Assembly: GCA_017472865.1 (NCBI GenBank)
Contig: JAFUNV010000217.1
Coordinates: 1 to 38,711, forward strand
Length of the DNA: 38,711 nt
Direction: 5' to 3'
Source of the DNA: Ruminiclostridium sp.
GTDB lineage: Bacteria; Bacillota; Clostridia; Oscillospirales; Ruminococcaceae
A program made the translations under genes and the position numbers. Numbering within the stretch: position 1 is the stretch's first letter; the number at the start of each line of letters is the position of its first letter. Below, piece by piece: positions 8,822 to 17,269 of the stretch. The notes beneath the pieces are model-generated. The model was not told the origin of the DNA and searched no databases. It saw only the letters and a list, made by a program, of their open reading frames with translations.

Positions 8822-8855
8822 AATTATTTATCAAAAATACGGTTTGAAAGGAATG

Positions 8856-9348
8856 ATGAGCTACGTCCGGAAAGAACAGCAAAAGCCTTAAAGGCGGAAA
8901 GATCGAGGACAGAGCCTATGAACTGGTAAAGCCCTTTATTGAAGAAAAGGGATACCGGCTCTGGGATGTGTGCTTCGAGAAGGAAGGCGCAATGTGGTAT
9001 CTGAGAATCCTCTTTGATAAGGAGGGCGGCGTTGACAGCGACGAGTGTGAGGAAATCTCCCGTCCCCTCAACGAGCTTATTGACAAGCAGGATTTCATCG
9101 GCAATATCGACATTCTTGAGATAGGCTCGCCGGGACTTTCAAAAAAGCTCAGGAAGCCCGAACACTTCAGAAGCTGTACAGGCGAGAAGGTGCGTGCTAC
9201 GGTGCGCGACGACAAGGGCAAGGAGGTAAGCGTTTTCGGTATCCTGTCGGAATATGACGAGGAGAAGAACGAAATAGTTCTCGACAATGAGGGCGAAAAG
9301 ACCACGCTTTCCATACCTGAGTGCGTTAAGATAAATTCAGATTTGTAA
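8856..9348 (+). CDS. rimP: Ribosome maturation factor RimP (apparent 1-base frameshift near the start)
   Basis: The product matches RimP, which assists 30S subunit assembly. Recognisable parts are KIEDRAYELVKPFIEEKGY, LWDVCFEKEGAMWYLRILFD and DECEEISRPLNELID, then the C-terminal SH3-like part (GSPGLSKKLRKPEHF, FGILSEYDEEKNEIVLDNEG). The correct frame is open from 8860, after a TGA at 8857-8859, and has no ATG, GTG or TTG until GTG 8968, which would delete about 35 residues of the conserved N-terminal domain. An ATG at 8856 follows GAAAGGA but runs in another frame and stops at 8890. Removing one T near 8862 would give MSTSGKNSK in frame and a product of about 163 residues, the normal RimP size. 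This is either a sequence error, a real lesion, or use of a rare start such as ACG 8863. Confidence 0.8.
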
Positions 9349-9369
9349 ATTTAAGGAGGAATACGAAAA

Positions 9370-10428
9370 ATGGCTAAAGGAACAACAGAGCTTTTTGAAG
9401 CGCTGACATTACTTGCAAAGGAGAAAGGAATAAGCCCCGAGCTTCTCATTGAGAAGATTCAGACTGCGCTTGTTATTGCAATCAAGAAGGACTATCCCAG
9501 AAGCGAGAACACAAATTTCGATATAGATATCGCAAAGGGTAAGTTTGACGTTGCAATCATGAAGACAGTAGTTGAAGAGGTTGAGGACGACGCCAACGAA
9601 ATCAGCCTTGAGGAAGCAAGAAACATCAGCAAGCGTTACAGCATAGGCGATACAGCCACTATAAAGCTTGACACAAAGAATTTCGGAAGAATTGCGGCGC
9701 AGACAGCGAAGCAGGTTATCAAGCAGGGCATCAAGGAATTTGAAAGAAGCCAGCTTGTAGAGCAGTGGGGCGGACTTCAGAGCGAGGCTATTTCCGCTTC
9801 GGTTATCAAGGTTGAACCCACAACAGGCAACGCTACCGTAATGATTAACGACAGCGAGGTTACACTCTTCAAGAGCGACCAGCTCCCCGGAGATGATTTA
9901 AAGACAGGTGATATCGTAAAGGTATTCGTATATGGCGTATCTGCCAACGACAGACGTCCCACACTGAGAATTTCAAGAACCCAGCGCGACCTCATCAAGA
10001 GACTTTTCGAGCTTGAAGTTCCCGAAATTCAGGAAGGTGTTGTAGAAATCAAGTCCATAAGCCGTGAGGCAGGCTCCAGAAGCAAGATAGCGGTAATCAG
10101 CAACAACGAGAACGTTGACGCACTGGGCGCTTGTATCGGACCTCAGAGAAGCAGAATTTCCAGAATCTGCGATGAACTCAAGGGTGAAAAGATTGACGTA
10201 GTAAAGTACAGCGAAGACCCCAAGGAGTTTATCAAGCAGGCATTAAAGCCCGCAGACGTTATCAGCGTTGATATTCCCGACGAGGAAGTAAAGGCATGCT
10301 CGGTTATCGTACCTGACAATCAGCTTTCCCTCGCAATCGGCAATAAGGGTCAGAACGCAAAGCTTGCGGCGCGCCTTACAGGCTTCAAGATTGACATAAA
10401 GCCCGAAAGCGGATTTTTTGAAGGCTGA
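9370..10428 (+). CDS. nusA: Transcription termination/antitermination factor NusA
   Basis: The 352-residue protein has the Firmicutes NusA layout: an N-terminal RNA-polymerase-binding domain (residues 1-130, with AIKKDYPRSEN), an S1 domain (about 133-200, ending in LRISRTQRDLIKRLFELEVPEI), and two KH domains (about 200-345), including GACIGPQRSRI and the second KH signature LAIGNKGQNAKLAARLTGFKI. It lacks the C-terminal acidic repeats of proteobacterial NusA, as expected. AAGGAGG lies upstream of ATG 9370. It follows rimP by 21 bases. Confidence 0.97.
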   Translation: MAKGTTELFEALTLLAKEKGISPELLIEKIQTALVIAIKKDYPRSENTNFDIDIAKGKFDVAIMKTVVEEVEDDANEISLEEARNISKRYSIGDTATIKLDTKNFGRIAAQTAKQVIKQGIKEFERSQLVEQWGGLQSEAISASVIKVEPTTGNATVMINDSEVTLFKSDQLPGDDLKTGDIVKVFVYGVSANDRRPTLRISRTQRDLIKRLFELEVPEIQEGVVEIKSISREAGSRSKIAVISNNENVDALGACIGPQRSRISRICDELKGEKIDVVKYSEDPKEFIKQALKPADVISVDIPDEEVKACSVIVPDNQLSLAIGNKGQNAKLAARLTGFKIDIKPESGFFEG

Positions 10429-10445
10429 GCGGAAGGATAACTTTT

Positions 10446-10709
10446 ATGGGAAAGAATATACCGCTCCGCAAATGTCTGGGCTGTGATGAAATGCTCGGCA
10501 AGAAGGGAATGCTCCGTGTGGTGAAAACCAAGGACGGGGATATTTCAATCGATGAAACGGGCAAGAAGAACGGCAGAGGTGCATATATCTGCCGCGATAT
10601 GGAATGTTTTCTGAAGGCGCAGAAGAAGCACAGCCTTGAAAGGTCGCTGAAATGCAGCATTTCGGAAGAAATCTATGAAAAGCTCAGACAGGAAATAGAG
10701 GGACTATGA
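10446..10709 (+). CDS. ylxR: YlxR / RnpM family RNA-binding protein (DUF448)
   Basis: This small basic protein of 87 residues shows the family hallmarks RKCLGCDEMLGKKGMLRVV near the start and the GRGAYIC motif (about residues 44-50), followed by a helical C-terminus. The family sits between nusA and infB throughout Firmicutes and has been linked to RNase P modulation (RnpM). The two N-terminal Cys residues in CLGC are kept. It starts 17 bases after nusA and overlaps the next gene by four bases (ATGA), consistent with translational coupling. Confidence 0.92.
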   Translation: MGKNIPLRKCLGCDEMLGKKGMLRVVKTKDGDISIDETGKKNGRGAYICRDMECFLKAQKKHSLERSLKCSISEEIYEKLRQEIEGL

Positions 10710-11038
10710 AAAATTCACTGGGAACAATAGGTCTCTGCCGCCGGGCAGGGAAGCTCATTTTCGGATTTGACGCCGTAAAGGACGAGGTTATGAAGCCTGC
10801 GTCAAAGGTAAGCGGCGTGGTTATCGCCGACGACCTTTCGGATAAATCCAAAAAGGAAGTAAATTTCATCTGTGGCAAGTACGGGAAGGCAGTGTGTGCT
10901 CCCGGGGTAACAATGGACGAAATAAAGGGCGTTATAGGAAAATACACGGGAATCCTCGGAATACTTGATGACGGGCTTTTCCGTTCAATAAGCAAACAAA
11001 CCGAAACAATCAATAATAGATCGGGGGATATCGAATGA
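10706..11038 (+). CDS. ylxQ: YlxQ, L7Ae/L30e-like ribosomal protein family
   Basis: The 110-residue protein has the L7Ae-like fold signature: [22 protein letters not shown] at the N-terminus, then [15 protein letters not shown] and [16 protein letters not shown]. Family members bind kink-turn RNA. The exact role of YlxQ in the infB operon is not settled. It overlaps ylxR (ATGA at 10706-10709) and infB (ATGA at 11035-11038), so three consecutive genes are translationally coupled. Confidence 0.9.
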   Translation: MKNSLGTIGLCRRAGKLIFGFDAVKDEVMKPASKVSGVVIADDLSDKSKKEVNFICGKYGKAVCAPGVTMDEIKGVIGKYTGILGILDDGLFRSISKQTETINNRSGDIE

Positions 11039-13800
11039 CACAAAAGGAAAACAAATACAAGGTAAAAGAAGCGGCTAAGGACCTTAACCTTACCGCTAAC
11101 GAAGTGGTTGAAATGGTAAAGGAGCTGGCAGGTACCGAAAGAAAGCCTGCAGGCAGTCTTACTGAAAGCGAGCTTAATCTGGTGCTGGAGAAGGTTTCCC
11201 AGAGTCATCAGGTAGACAGCTTTGAAGCATATTTTGCCGCAACAGAAAAGAAGGAAGAACCCAAGGCAGAAGCCAAGCCCGAAAAGAAGGAGAAGAAGAC
11301 TGCCCCCAAGGCTGAAGCTGTCTCCAAGGCTGAAGCAGCCCCCAAGGCAGAAGCTAAGCCTGAAAAGAAGGCAGAAGCGCCCAAGGCCGAACCCGCAAAG
11401 GAAGAAGTTCCTAAGGCTGAACCTGTAAAGGCGGAAGCTCCCAAGGTAGAAGCAGCTCCCAAGGCTGAAAAGAAGCCCGAAGCGGCTCACGGCACAGAGG
11501 ACAGAAAGCCCCGCAATGACCGTCCCGCACAGGGTGACAGACCCCAGCGCAGCGACCGTCCTGCACAGAACGACCGCTTTGGTCAGCGTCAGAACGGCAA
11601 TGCTCCTCAGGGCGGCAGATTTGACAAGAACGGCGAAAAGCCCAGATTTGATAAAAACGGCAAGCCCGGCGACCGCAGAAACGACCGTCCTGCACAGGAC
11701 AAGAAGCCTGCACAGCCTGTAAAGCAGCCTGAAATCAAAATTGATATCAACGCTGTAAAGACCAACGAACCTCCCAAGGCCAAGGTAAAGGGTGAAGCTG
11801 TAAAGCGCGGCGAGCAGGTTACAAAGTACGTTGACACAAGAGGCAGCTATGTTGACCTTGATAAATACAATGAGCGCTATGAAACCATTGCTCCTCAGGG
11901 CAGAAACGGCAGAGGACATGATGAAAACTTCACAAAGAAGCAGAAGATAAACCAGAAGTCCCAGAACAAGAAGCCTTTCGGCAGCAAGAACAACCGCGAG
12001 ACAGAAGCTCAGAAGCTGAAGCGTCTTGAGCTTGAAAGAGCGAGAAAGCAGCAGCTCAAGGTTCTTATTCCTGATGAAATCGTGGTTTCCGAGCTTGCAC
12101 AGCGCTTAAAGGTTACCGCTTCTGAGGTTATCAAGAAGCTCATGGGTCTTGGCGAAATGTGCACAATCAACCAGACTATCGACTTTGATACAGCTGCTCT
12201 CGTAGCTGAAGAGCTGGGCGCAAAGGTTGAGAAGGAAGTAATTGTAACAATCGAAGAAAGACTCTTTGAAGAGGTTGAAGATACTGAAGAAAACCTCCAG
12301 ACCCGTCCTCCCGTAGTAGTAGTTATGGGTCACGTTGACCACGGTAAGACCTCTCTTCTCGACAGAATCAGAGACGCAAGCGTGGCAAGCGGCGAAGCAG
12401 GCGGTATCACACAGCATATCGGTGCTTACAAGGTTAATGCAGGCGGCAAGGATATCACATTCCTCGATACTCCCGGACACGAAGCCTTCACTTCCATGCG
12501 TGCAAGAGGCGCAAGCATTACGGATATCGCAATTATCGTGGTTGCTGCCGATGATGGTATCATGCCCCAGACGGTTGAAGCTATCAACCACGCAAAGGCG
12601 GCTGAAGTAAGCATTATCGTAGCAATCAACAAGATGGATAAGCCCACCGCTAACCCCGACAGAGTAAAGCAGGAGCTTACCGAGCACGGTCTTGTAGTAG
12701 AAGAATGGGGCGGCGACGTTATCTGCGTACCTGTTTCCGCAAAGACAGGCGAAGGTATCGACGAGCTGCTTGAAATGGTAAATCTCTCTGCAGAAGTGCT
12801 TGAATTAAAGGCAAACCCCGACCGTCTCGCACAGGGTACGGTTATCGAAGCAAAGCTGGATAAGGGCAGAGGCCCTGTTGCAACCATGCTTGTACAGAAG
12901 GGTACTCTCAGAACAGGCGATATAATTATCGCAGGTACTTCCGTAGGCCGTGTAAGAGTAATGAGAAACGACAGAGGCAGAACCGTAAAGGAAGCAGAGC
13001 CTTCAACACCTGTTGAAATCATGGGACTTTCCGAAGTTCCCAGCGCTGGCGACACCTTTGCCGTTGTTGAAAACGAAAAGCTTGCACGTGAGCTGGTAGA
13101 AAAGAGAAAGTTTGACGCCAAGGAAGAACAGTTCAAGCTTTACCAGAAGGTAACTCTCGACAACCTCTTCTCTCAGATTGAAGAAGGCGAAATGAAGACC
13201 CTTCCCTTAATCGTAAAGGCAGATGTACAGGGTTCGGTTGAAGCAGTACGCCAGTCTCTTGAAAAGCTTTCCAACGAAGAAGTAAGAGTACGCGTAATTC
13301 ACGGTGCGGTTGGTGCAATCAGTGAAAGCGACGTTATGCTGGCTTCCGCTTCAAACGCTATTATCATCGGCTTCAACGTAAGACCTCATCCCGCTGCTGC
13401 GGATAATGCAAAGCGTGACGGCGTAGACGTAAGACTTTACAGAATTATCTACGATGCAATCGAAGAGGTGCAGACAGCTATCAAGGGTATGCTTGCTCCC
13501 AAGTTCAGAGAAGTTGACCTTGCAAGAGTCGAAGTGCGTCAGGTTTATAAAATCACAAATGTCGGCATAGTTGCAGGCTGCTACGTGCTTTCAGGCAAGG
13601 TAGAGCGCAAGTGCAATATTCGTATCGTACGTGACGGTATTATCGTAGGCGACGATAAGATTGACGGTCTCAGACGCTTCAAAGACGATGTAAAGGAAGT
13701 AGCTGAGGGCTATGAATGTGGTATAAGCCTTGAGAAATTTACCGATATTAAGGAAGGCGACATTTTTGAAGCCTATATGGTTGAAGAATACAGAGATTAA
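11035..13800 (+). CDS. infB: Translation initiation factor IF-2
   Basis: The 921-residue GTPase delivers fMet-tRNA to the 30S subunit. After a short IF2N motif ([21 protein letters not shown]) comes a long low-complexity linker of Ala-Lys-Pro-Glu repeats (about residues 75-150) and an Arg/Asp-rich stretch with repeated DRPAQ units (about 160-230). A second IF2N domain follows ([20 protein letters not shown]). The G domain (about 425-590) has GHVDHGKTS (G1), DTPGH (G3), NKMD (G4) and SAKTG (G5), and then domains II to IV ([22 protein letters not shown]). Length is normal for clostridial IF-2. Open frames on the opposite strand through the repeats are composition artefacts. Confidence 0.97.
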   Translation: MTQKENKYKVKEAAKDLNLTANEVVEMVKELAGTERKPAGSLTESELNLVLEKVSQSHQVDSFEAYFAATEKKEEPKAEAKPEKKEKKTAPKAEAVSKAEAAPKAEAKPEKKAEAPKAEPAKEEVPKAEPVKAEAPKVEAAPKAEKKPEAAHGTEDRKPRNDRPAQGDRPQRSDRPAQNDRFGQRQNGNAPQGGRFDKNGEKPRFDKNGKPGDRRNDRPAQDKKPAQPVKQPEIKIDINAVKTNEPPKAKVKGEAVKRGEQVTKYVDTRGSYVDLDKYNERYETIAPQGRNGRGHDENFTKKQKINQKSQNKKPFGSKNNRETEAQKLKRLELERARKQQLKVLIPDEIVVSELAQRLKVTASEVIKKLMGLGEMCTINQTIDFDTAALVAEELGAKVEKEVIVTIEERLFEEVEDTEENLQTRPPVVVVMGHVDHGKTSLLDRIRDASVASGEAGGITQHIGAYKVNAGGKDITFLDTPGHEAFTSMRARGASITDIAIIVVAADDGIMPQTVEAINHAKAAEVSIIVAINKMDKPTANPDRVKQELTEHGLVVEEWGGDVICVPVSAKTGEGIDELLEMVNLSAEVLELKANPDRLAQGTVIEAKLDKGRGPVATMLVQKGTLRTGDIIIAGTSVGRVRVMRNDRGRTVKEAEPSTPVEIMGLSEVPSAGDTFAVVENEKLARELVEKRKFDAKEEQFKLYQKVTLDNLFSQIEEGEMKTLPLIVKADVQGSVEAVRQSLEKLSNEEVRVRVIHGAVGAISESDVMLASASNAIIIGFNVRPHPAAADNAKRDGVDVRLYRIIYDAIEEVQTAIKGMLAPKFREVDLARVEVRQVYKITNVGIVAGCYVLSGKVERKCNIRIVRDGIIVGDDKIDGLRRFKDDVKEVAEGYECGISLEKFTDIKEGDIFEAYMVEEYRD

Positions 13801-13814
13801 GCGCATTGCGCTTA
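13798..13814. repeat. 17-nt palindrome beginning at the infB stop codon
   Basis: TAAGCGC-ATT-GCGCTTA has a 7-bp stem and a 3-base loop, and its first three bases are the infB stop codon. No T run follows, so it is not a standard terminator. The gatC stop codon starts an equivalent structure at 37766-37782. Confidence 0.7.
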
Positions 13815-13826
13815 ATCTCAATGAAT

Positions 13827-13938
13827 GATGAAGAATGAATGATTAAAGATTTTGGAGCGCCGCTCTGCGGCGGAATTTAAAAATCTATTGCCGTAGGCAA
13901 TACAATAATCATTCACCATTAATCATTAATCCTTCATC
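13827..13938. repeat. 112-bp inverted-repeat element between infB and rbfA
   Basis: The outer arms at 13827-13846 and 13919-13938 are inverted copies matching at 18 of 20 positions. Inside are two small hairpins, CGCCGC-TCT-GCGGCG and ATTGCC-GTA-GGCAAT. There is no open reading frame. The arm contains AATGAATGATTAA, which recurs exactly at 37793-37805. It resembles a MITE-type element inserted in an operon gap. Confidence 0.7.
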
Positions 13939-13956
13939 AATAAAAAGGAGGTAAAT

Positions 13957-14337
13957 ATGGCAAATCACAACATTGACAGACTTACCGAGGACGTTAAGCG
14001 TGAAATATCCGTTGCAATGCATGAGATAAAGGACTCCCGTATTTCTGGTGAAATCGTGTCCATTTCTCGTGTCGAGCTTACAAACGACCTTTCTTACTGT
14101 AAAGTATATGTGTCGGTTCTGGGCGCACCCGAAAAGGGCGAAGCGGCGGTAGAATGTCTTAAAAAGGCAGCAGGCTTCTTCAAGCGCCGCATAAATTCCC
14201 GTATCAAGATGCGTAAGATGCCTGAGCTTATATTCCTCGTTGACAAATCTCTTGATTATTATGACAAAATGAGCAGAATGCTTGACAATCTGCCTAAGGC
14301 AACCACGGAGGTTACCGATGACATCGAACAGAATTAA
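13957..14337 (+). CDS. rbfA: Ribosome-binding factor A
   Basis: The 126-residue protein is a KH-fold 30S maturation factor. Family signatures are MANHNIDRLTEDVKREISVAM, the central LTNDLSYCKVYVSVLG, and the C-terminal LIFLVDKSLDYYDKMSRML (the conserved P-E-L-x-F-x-x-D-x-S-x-x-Y motif). A strong ribosome binding site, AAAAGGAGG, precedes ATG 13957. It is separated from infB by about 155 bases of repeat sequence but keeps the conserved gene order. Confidence 0.95.
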   Translation: MANHNIDRLTEDVKREISVAMHEIKDSRISGEIVSISRVELTNDLSYCKVYVSVLGAPEKGEAAVECLKKAAGFFKRRINSRIKMRKMPELIFLVDKSLDYYDKMSRMLDNLPKATTEVTDDIEQN

Positions 14338-15271
14338 TATAGAAGAGGCGGCTGAAATTCTCAGAAGCCATGATAATTATACTATCCTCTCCCACGCAAC
14401 CCCCGACGGAGACACTGCGGGCTGCGCCTATGCCCTCTGCCGCGCACTTCATAAGCTGGGCAAGAAGGCAAGGGTGCGCTGCGGCGATGATTTTTCCGAC
14501 AGATTTTCCTTCATGTGGAAAAATCTTGGCTGCGGAAGCTTTGACGAAGAAACGGTTATCTCCGTGGACGTTGCCGACGCGCGTCTTTTAGGTTCGCTTG
14601 AAGAGCTTTACAAAGATAAGGTGCTGCTGGCAATCGACCACCATATCTCCCATGTGGATTTTGCGGAAAGCTTATGCGTTGAGCCTTATGCGGCGGCTTG
14701 TGCCCAGACTGTGTATAAAATCATAAAGGTGCTTGGCGCAGAGCTTGACAAGGATATTGCAGCGTGTCTCTATACGGCAATCGCTACTGATTCGGGCTGC
14801 TTCAAGTTCTCCTCGGTGTCTCCCGAAACTCACAGAATAGCGGCAGAGCTTCTGGAATTTGACTTCGGCTTTGCAGAGCTCAACTATGTGCTTTTCGACC
14901 TGAAGACAAAGGAAAGGATAGCTCTTGAAGAGACCATTTATAAGAACATGAAGTACTACCTTGACGGCAAGTGTGCCATAGTAGTGCTTTCAAGAAATAT
15001 TCTGAACAGTGTTGACCCCGAGGACGCAAACGGCATTTCAGCAATCCCACGTCAGGTTGAGGGTGTAGAGGTCGGAGTTATACTGAAAGAAAAAAAGGAC
15101 GGCGTCTGGAAGGCATCGCTGCGTTCCAACAGCAACGCCGATGTACAGAAAATCTGCGGTGAGTTCGGCGGCGGCGGTCACGCAAAGGCAGCCGGCTGCA
15201 CCTTTACGGACTGTACTCCCGACGAGGCGATTGAAAAGCTGGTTGCAGTTATAGGAAAAAGCTTTAATTAA
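14318..15271 (+). CDS. DHH-family phosphoesterase, NrnA-like (oligoribonuclease / pAp phosphatase)
   Basis: The 317-residue protein contains DHH and DHHA1 domains. Motifs for Mn-dependent catalysis are SHATPDGDTAGC near the start, the central DVADARLLG, LAIDHHISHVDFA (the DHH motif), and C-terminal GEFGGGGHAKAAGC, the DHHA1 substrate-binding glycine loop. Relatives degrade nano-RNA and dephosphorylate pAp, and this gene is a regular neighbour of rbfA and truB in Firmicutes. I choose ATG 14318 because GGAGG lies eight bases upstream. It therefore overlaps the end of rbfA by 20 bases. An upstream in-frame start at 14282 lies deep within rbfA and lacks such a site. Confidence 0.9.
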   Translation: MTSNRINIEEAAEILRSHDNYTILSHATPDGDTAGCAYALCRALHKLGKKARVRCGDDFSDRFSFMWKNLGCGSFDEETVISVDVADARLLGSLEELYKDKVLLAIDHHISHVDFAESLCVEPYAAACAQTVYKIIKVLGAELDKDIAACLYTAIATDSGCFKFSSVSPETHRIAAELLEFDFGFAELNYVLFDLKTKERIALEETIYKNMKYYLDGKCAIVVLSRNILNSVDPEDANGISAIPRQVEGVEVGVILKEKKDGVWKASLRSNSNADVQKICGEFGGGGHAKAAGCTFTDCTPDEAIEKLVAVIGKSFN

Positions 15272-15308
15272 TGAACATTAAACCTTCCCATGAAAGAAGT
15301 GATTATAA

Positions 15309-16289
15309 TTGAACGGAATAATTTGTATTTATAAGGAAAAGGGCTACACATCCTTTGACGTTGTGGCGATTATGCGAAAGCTCTGCGGCACCAAGAAGAT
15401 AGGTCACGGCGGAACCCTTGACCCCATGGCAGAGGGTGTTCTCCCGATTTTTGTGGGTAATGCCACAAAGGCGGTGGATTTCTGCCCCGATACTGATAAG
15501 GAATACCGCGCGGAAATGAAATTCGGCGTAACCACCGACACTCAGGACATTACAGGAAAGGTGCTTTCCACTTCTGATATTGAGGTCAAGAGAAATACCC
15601 AGTATATGCTTGAGCAGAAATTCAAGGGTAATCTTATGCAGACTCCGCCCATGTACAGCGCGGTGCAGGTCAACGGACAGAGGCTGTACGACCTTGCCCG
15701 TCAGGGAATCGAAGTAGAGCGCAAGGCTCGCCCAATAACCGTTTATTCCGTGAAATTCGAGGAGTTCGGAGACAATAAGGCGACAGCGCTGATTTCCTGC
15801 TCCAAGGGCACATATATACGAACTCTTATTCATGATATGGGAATTGAAACGGGCGCAGGTGCGGTAATGACTGCCCTTACCCGTACACGTTCGGGACATT
15901 TCGGACTTCGTGACTGCTATAAGCTTTCTGAAGTTAAGGAAGCCTTTGAGAAGGGCGGACACGAGGCTGTTGAAAAGCTGCTGATGCCTATTGAGTGGGT
16001 CTACAAGGGATTACCCCGCGCACTTCTCGACGAAGACCAGACAAGGCTTTTCAGCAACGGAGTTGTACTGGACGCAAACAGAGTCGCATTTGAAAGGGAA
16101 TATGAGGGTGCCTACCGTATCGTAAGCGACGATGGTACGCTTTTAGCTATCGGAGAGATAGGCGAGGACATGAGCTTAAAGGTTATCCAGCGTTTTGCTG
16201 CAGGTCAGCCTAAGCCCAGGGACGCAGAAAACAACCCGCACCCCAATCTCCGCGACATTTCAGAATTAAAAGGGGTAAGATTATCTTGA
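15309..16289 (+). CDS. truB: tRNA pseudouridine(55) synthase
   Basis: The 326-residue enzyme converts U55 in the T loop of tRNA. The catalytic motif HGGTLDPMAEG holds Asp38. Other matches are TDTQDITGKV, QTPPMYSAVQVNGQRLYDLARQG and the C-terminal LTRTRSGHFGL. The start is TTG at 15309, because an in-frame TAA lies directly upstream (15306-15308) and MNGIICIYKEKGYTSFDVV is the normal beginning of the family. The ribosome binding site is weak (GAAAGAAGTG). The C-terminus is somewhat longer than usual, ending in an Asn/Pro-rich segment. The stop codon overlaps the ribF TTG start. Confidence 0.95.
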   Translation: MNGIICIYKEKGYTSFDVVAIMRKLCGTKKIGHGGTLDPMAEGVLPIFVGNATKAVDFCPDTDKEYRAEMKFGVTTDTQDITGKVLSTSDIEVKRNTQYMLEQKFKGNLMQTPPMYSAVQVNGQRLYDLARQGIEVERKARPITVYSVKFEEFGDNKATALISCSKGTYIRTLIHDMGIETGAGAVMTALTRTRSGHFGLRDCYKLSEVKEAFEKGGHEAVEKLLMPIEWVYKGLPRALLDEDQTRLFSNGVVLDANRVAFEREYEGAYRIVSDDGTLLAIGEIGEDMSLKVIQRFAAGQPKPRDAENNPHPNLRDISELKGVRLS

Positions 16290-17173
16290 CAGAGATTAAG
16301 GAACAGGGTATAAATAAGCCGTCAGCGGTAGCTCTCGGCTTCTTCGATGGGCTTCATCTGGGGCACATCGAGGTAGTCAAGCGCGCCCTTTTAAAGGACG
16401 GATTATGCCCTGTCGTGTTTACCTTTAACGATAAGACCCTGCTTCCGAAATTCAGGGACAGCAGGGGTCACTGCATTATAACCTATGAGCAGAAAATGAA
16501 GCTTTTTGAAAAAATGGGTGCCGAATATATCTACGCTCCCGATTTCAACGATATCAGGGATTACAGCGCAGAGGATTTCGTGGAAAAGATACTGAAGGAG
16601 CTGCTTTGTGCAGGTCTTGTGGTATGCGGCTATGACTTCCGTTTCGGAAAAGGCGGAGAGGGTAGCCCCGAAACCCTCAGAGAGCTTTGCGCCTGCCGCG
16701 GAATAGCCTGCGAGGTAGTTCCGGCGGTAGCTGTTGACGGCGAGACCGTAAGCTCAACGGTTATACGTGAAAAAATCAGGAACGGGGACATAGAAGGGGC
16801 GAACAAGTGCCTCGGTTATGAGCTGTCCTACAATCTCCCCGTACTTAAAGGAAAGCAGATAGGCAGAACCATCGGCTTTCCCACCATTAATCAGGAAATA
16901 CCCGATTATATGGTAAAGCCGAAGAACGGCGTATATAAAAGCTGGACAATTATCGGCGGCAGAACCTGCCGCAGTATTACCAATATCGGCGTAAAGCCCA
17001 CCGTAGGTTATACGGGCGGAGCAATCATGGAAACTCACATCATAGGCTTCGACGGCGACCTTTACGGCAGTGAAGTTATTGTGGCGCTGAGGGAATATAT
17101 CCGTGAAGAGGTGCGCTTTGACAGCCTTGACGAGCTTAAAGCGCAGCTTGAGCGTGACAAGGAGAGAGCCTGA
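16286..17173 (+). CDS. ribF: Bifunctional riboflavin kinase / FAD synthetase
   Basis: The 295-residue enzyme makes FMN and then FAD. The N-terminal nucleotidyltransferase half has GFFDGLHLGHIEVV, with the HxGH-type signature, and CGYDFRFGKGGEGS. The C-terminal flavokinase half has GRTIGFPTIN, KNGVYKSW and NIGVKPTVG, followed by ETHIIGFDGDLYG. The start is TTG at 16286, supported by GGGGTAAG upstream and by overlap with the truB stop (TTGA). It is the last gene of the rimP operon. No FMN riboswitch is visible because the gene is internal to the operon. Confidence 0.95.
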   Translation: MTEIKEQGINKPSAVALGFFDGLHLGHIEVVKRALLKDGLCPVVFTFNDKTLLPKFRDSRGHCIITYEQKMKLFEKMGAEYIYAPDFNDIRDYSAEDFVEKILKELLCAGLVVCGYDFRFGKGGEGSPETLRELCACRGIACEVVPAVAVDGETVSSTVIREKIRNGDIEGANKCLGYELSYNLPVLKGKQIGRTIGFPTINQEIPDYMVKPKNGVYKSWTIIGGRTCRSITNIGVKPTVGYTGGAIMETHIIGFDGDLYGSEVIVALREYIREEVRFDSLDELKAQLERDKERA

Positions 17174-17209
17174 ATTAACAGAATATATTCAAGCGCTATT
17201 CACTCAGTT

Positions 17210-17237
17210 TTCACTGTAACGGATTAGTATTTATTAT
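17210..17237 (+). promoter_or_regulatory. Possible weak promoter ahead of the ABC exporter genes
   Basis: TTCACT (17210-17215), 16 bases and TATTAT (17232-17237) lie about 30 bases upstream of the ATPase gene. The match is imperfect, and readthrough from ribF is an alternative. Confidence 0.3.
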
Positions 17238-17269
17238 TGGTAAAATTGTAAAGCTGAAAGGAAAAAGCA

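Noticed and set aside
10684..11919. Long open frame on the minus strand opposite infB
   Set aside because: It results from the biased codons of the low-complexity IF-2 linker, has no ribosome binding site, and lies opposite a clear infB gene.
12426..13136. Minus-strand open frame opposite the IF-2 GTPase domain
   Set aside because: The Ser-rich composition is the mirror of infB codons, and no translation signals are present.
13827..13938. Insertion sequence
   Set aside because: The element is only 112 bp and encodes no transposase. It was kept as a MITE-like repeat only.
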